Shown here: positions 28,937-30,222 of the stretch, piece by piece
Numbering within the stretch: position 1 is the first letter of the stretch
Layout of the letters: every line of letters begins with the position of its first letter
Source of the DNA: a virus
IMG/VR virus record: IMGVR_UViG_3300023178_000186
Location: 1 to 30,222 of that record
Length of the DNA: 30,222 nucleotides
Reading direction: 5' to 3' (one strand)
The notes under the pieces: generated by a model
What the model was told of the DNA's origin: nothing
What the model saw: only the letters and a program-made list of their open reading frames with translations
Databases searched by the model: none
Translations under genes and position numbers: made by a program

Positions 28937-29307
28937 TTTTTCTTTAGCTGCATTAGTTTGTCAGCGCCCCTAATACCAAAGCTTGCGCTTACAGCCAAAA
29001 AAAGTAAGTATTGATACCAATCCGGTAAAGTATCAAGTGTATTAAAGCTGTCATGAACGCGATCAACAATAGTGGGATCATTAACGACAACAGAGTATCC
29101 CAAACAAAACAAAGGAACTGCCAGCACAATCGTCCAAAATTCATCTTTCCAGCTTGATGCAGAAGCGTCAGCCATTTTGCTTTCCCAATCTGCATCATTC
29201 TGGATAACCTGTAACTTAGCTTGGTGCTTTGCTTGAGCTTGCTCATGTTTGTTATTGAGATAGCCCCCTACTAAGTTTGAAATTGGTGAAATAAGTGCTT
29301 GCCACAT
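28933..29307 (-). CDS. GTA-type 3-TM holin-like protein, 124 aa
   Basis: N-terminal part ends in the ISNLVGGYL segment and a charged helix (KHEQAQAKHQAKLQVIQNDA); then SWKDEFWTIVLAVPLFCLGY and LPDWYQYLLFLAVSASFGIRG give two strong membrane segments, with a weaker one at the start. The ADWE...SWKDE(F/W) and WYQY...FGIRG pattern is that of the 3-TM holin family of gene transfer agents (PF11351, as I recall). No strong ribosome-binding site; the ATG lies two bases after the lipoprotein stop. Confidence 0.75.
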   Translation of the reverse strand: MWQALISPISNLVGGYLNNKHEQAQAKHQAKLQVIQNDADWESKMADASASSWKDEFWTIVLAVPLFCLGYSVVVNDPTIVDRVHDSFNTLDTLPDWYQYLLFLAVSASFGIRGADKLMQLKKK

Positions 29308-29308
29308 A

Positions 29309-30145
29309 TTAGTTACAAGTTACTACGATTTGACCAGTTTCATTCGTTGTAACAATACAGCCACTTTGCTCATTAGCCAACATATCTTTAAAGTCGGAAT
29401 TTATAATAGTTGCATACTGAACCCAGCTTTTTGTGGTTTCGTGCATACCAAGCAGGCCTTGAATACCAAGACTTTCAGCAGTTTCAAGACCGTTAGTGCC
29501 AAGTGTTACAAGGCCATCCATAGCGTTATTGCTTATGTTAGCTGCTACGTTAAGACCGTCTTCAGCCGTAAGCCCAACTTGAGTAAGGCCAGCTGTTGCA
29601 ATGTTAGTGTTAGCAGTAAACCCTGCAGTGCCTAAAGTAGTTAGGTTATCCATGCCAGTAGTACCGAGATTTACCATACCGTCAATAAACGGAGTGTAGT
29701 CTACGTTTCCTACGGCAGTAAAGCCTGCACTAGAAATGTCAGAGAAACTGCCGTACAAGGCCTGTTGAGTCTGAGCATCAGCGGTTACTCGCGCTAGATC
29801 AACTTGTGAGTTGTAGCGAGCCATAGTCTTGGCTGAGTCTGCTTGCATCCACATCATACCAAGAGAGGTCACAGGAGACGCTAGGATAGACGCCCACTGG
29901 ATAGCTTCTGATTGTTGGGGAATAGGATTAGCAGTAGGAGTCTGTGTTAGAGCCAAAGCCATTACAGCAGCACTAGCGGCCTGTCCATCTCCTGCAGCAG
30001 CGATAGCAGAAAGGGCGTCAAACTTGGCTTGTGCCGCTCTTGAGTTAGCCTCTGCTGCTTTTTGTACTGCTTCATAGTATTGACTTGAGCTAGATGCACA
30101 ACCTACTAAAAATACTAATACTGCGGCTACTAAAATATTCTTCAT
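29309..30145 (-). CDS. Phage lipoprotein with 11-residue repeats, 278 aa
   Basis: Signal peptide MKNILVAAVLVFLVGCASSS with lipobox LVGC; C16 is the predicted lipidated cysteine, followed by Ser residues. Then an Ala-rich helical segment (about 20-60) and a Gly/Thr/Leu-rich region in which 156-232 splits into seven 11-residue units. C-terminal SGCIVTTNETGQIVVTC is probably a disulfide-closed hairpin. AAGGAG precedes the ATG, which overlaps the preceding stop. By position near holin and endolysin it may serve lysis or exclusion; it is much larger than an outer spanin. Exact role unknown. Confidence 0.75.
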   Translation of the reverse strand: MKNILVAAVLVFLVGCASSSSQYYEAVQKAAEANSRAAQAKFDALSAIAAAGDGQAASAAVMALALTQTPTANPIPQQSEAIQWASILASPVTSLGMMWMQADSAKTMARYNSQVDLARVTADAQTQQALYGSFSDISSAGFTAVGNVDYTPFIDGMVNLGTTGMDNLTTLGTAGFTANTNIATAGLTQVGLTAEDGLNVAANISNNAMDGLVTLGTNGLETAESLGIQGLLGMHETTKSWVQYATIINSDFKDMLANEQSGCIVTTNETGQIVVTCN

Positions 30146-30222
30146 TGGGTTTTCTCCTTTTCACCTAAAAGTTTTTTAGCGCGAGCAATATCATTCAAAA
30201 ATGATTGTTTACAATGCTCTTC
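30142..30222 (-). CDS. 3' end of an unknown gene (partial)
   Basis: The minus-strand frame is open from the window edge to TGA at 30142-30144, giving the last 26 residues (helical, basic KKLLGEKEK end). The stop overlaps the lipoprotein ATG (ATGA), and the AAGGAG of that gene lies in its coding sequence. The start lies beyond the window; no function can be assigned. Confidence 0.6.
   Translation of the reverse strand, partial: EEHCKQSFLNDIARAKKLLGEKEKTQ

Overview
The window reads as one arm-to-arm stretch of a lytic, T7-like marine podovirus genome. Genes are packed almost end to end, often overlapping by 1-4 bases. They run rightward from position 1 to about 16.3 kb and leftward from 30.2 kb back to 16.25 kb, so two convergent transcription units meet near 16.26 kb. 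A short-tailed, T7-related phage is suggested by the gene set: a gp4-like primase-helicase, a small family A DNA polymerase with a 3'-5' exonuclease domain, endonuclease I, an ssDNA-binding protein with an acidic tail, a MazG-like hydrolase, and giant internal-virion-type proteins. A cobalamin-dependent (class II) ribonucleotide reductase and a DUF1289 protein, whose family is common in Proteobacteria, point to a marine proteobacterial host. This is inference. No tRNA, integrase, CRISPR, insertion sequence or phage RNA polymerase was seen, and capsid, portal and terminase genes must lie outside the window.

Left region (1-8.46 kb, plus strand): a run of about 30 very small genes, mostly of unknown function. 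Recognisable ones are a DUF932-type protein, an HhH/DNA-glycosylase-like protein, DUF3310, a MazG-like protein, the SSB and several tiny membrane proteins. This run holds the only gene-free stretch longer than 300 bases (about 1102-1406). It is full of inverted repeats and a possible pseudoknot and is the best candidate for an undescribed structured RNA. Another feature of this end is a repeated AATAATATTATG element at or near start codons.

Replication and nucleotide region (8.46-16.27 kb, plus strand): primase-helicase, DNA polymerase, two successive PD-(D/E)XK nucleases, endonuclease I, DUF1289 and NrdJ. Together they unwind and copy the genome, degrade and resolve DNA, and make dNTPs. Many starts here are TTG or GTG codons overlapping the preceding stop. 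The unit ends in a hairpin and a U-tract terminator that lie inside the coding region of the opposing gene.

Right region (16.25-30.2 kb, minus strand, read right to left): the tail end of an unknown gene, a lipoprotein, a 3-TM holin-like protein, a 2-TM small protein, an M15 peptidase endolysin, then five large virion or ejection-type proteins (1093, 377, 200, 448 and 1490 residues) and four small basic or unknown proteins. The 1093-residue protein carries 28 consecutive in-register 11-residue (hendecad) repeats. The lipoprotein shows a separate run of seven 11-residue units. The 1490-residue protein ends in domains that look fused on. No sigma-70 promoter could be supported; operons seem to be read from promoters outside the window or of an unrecognised phage-specific type.
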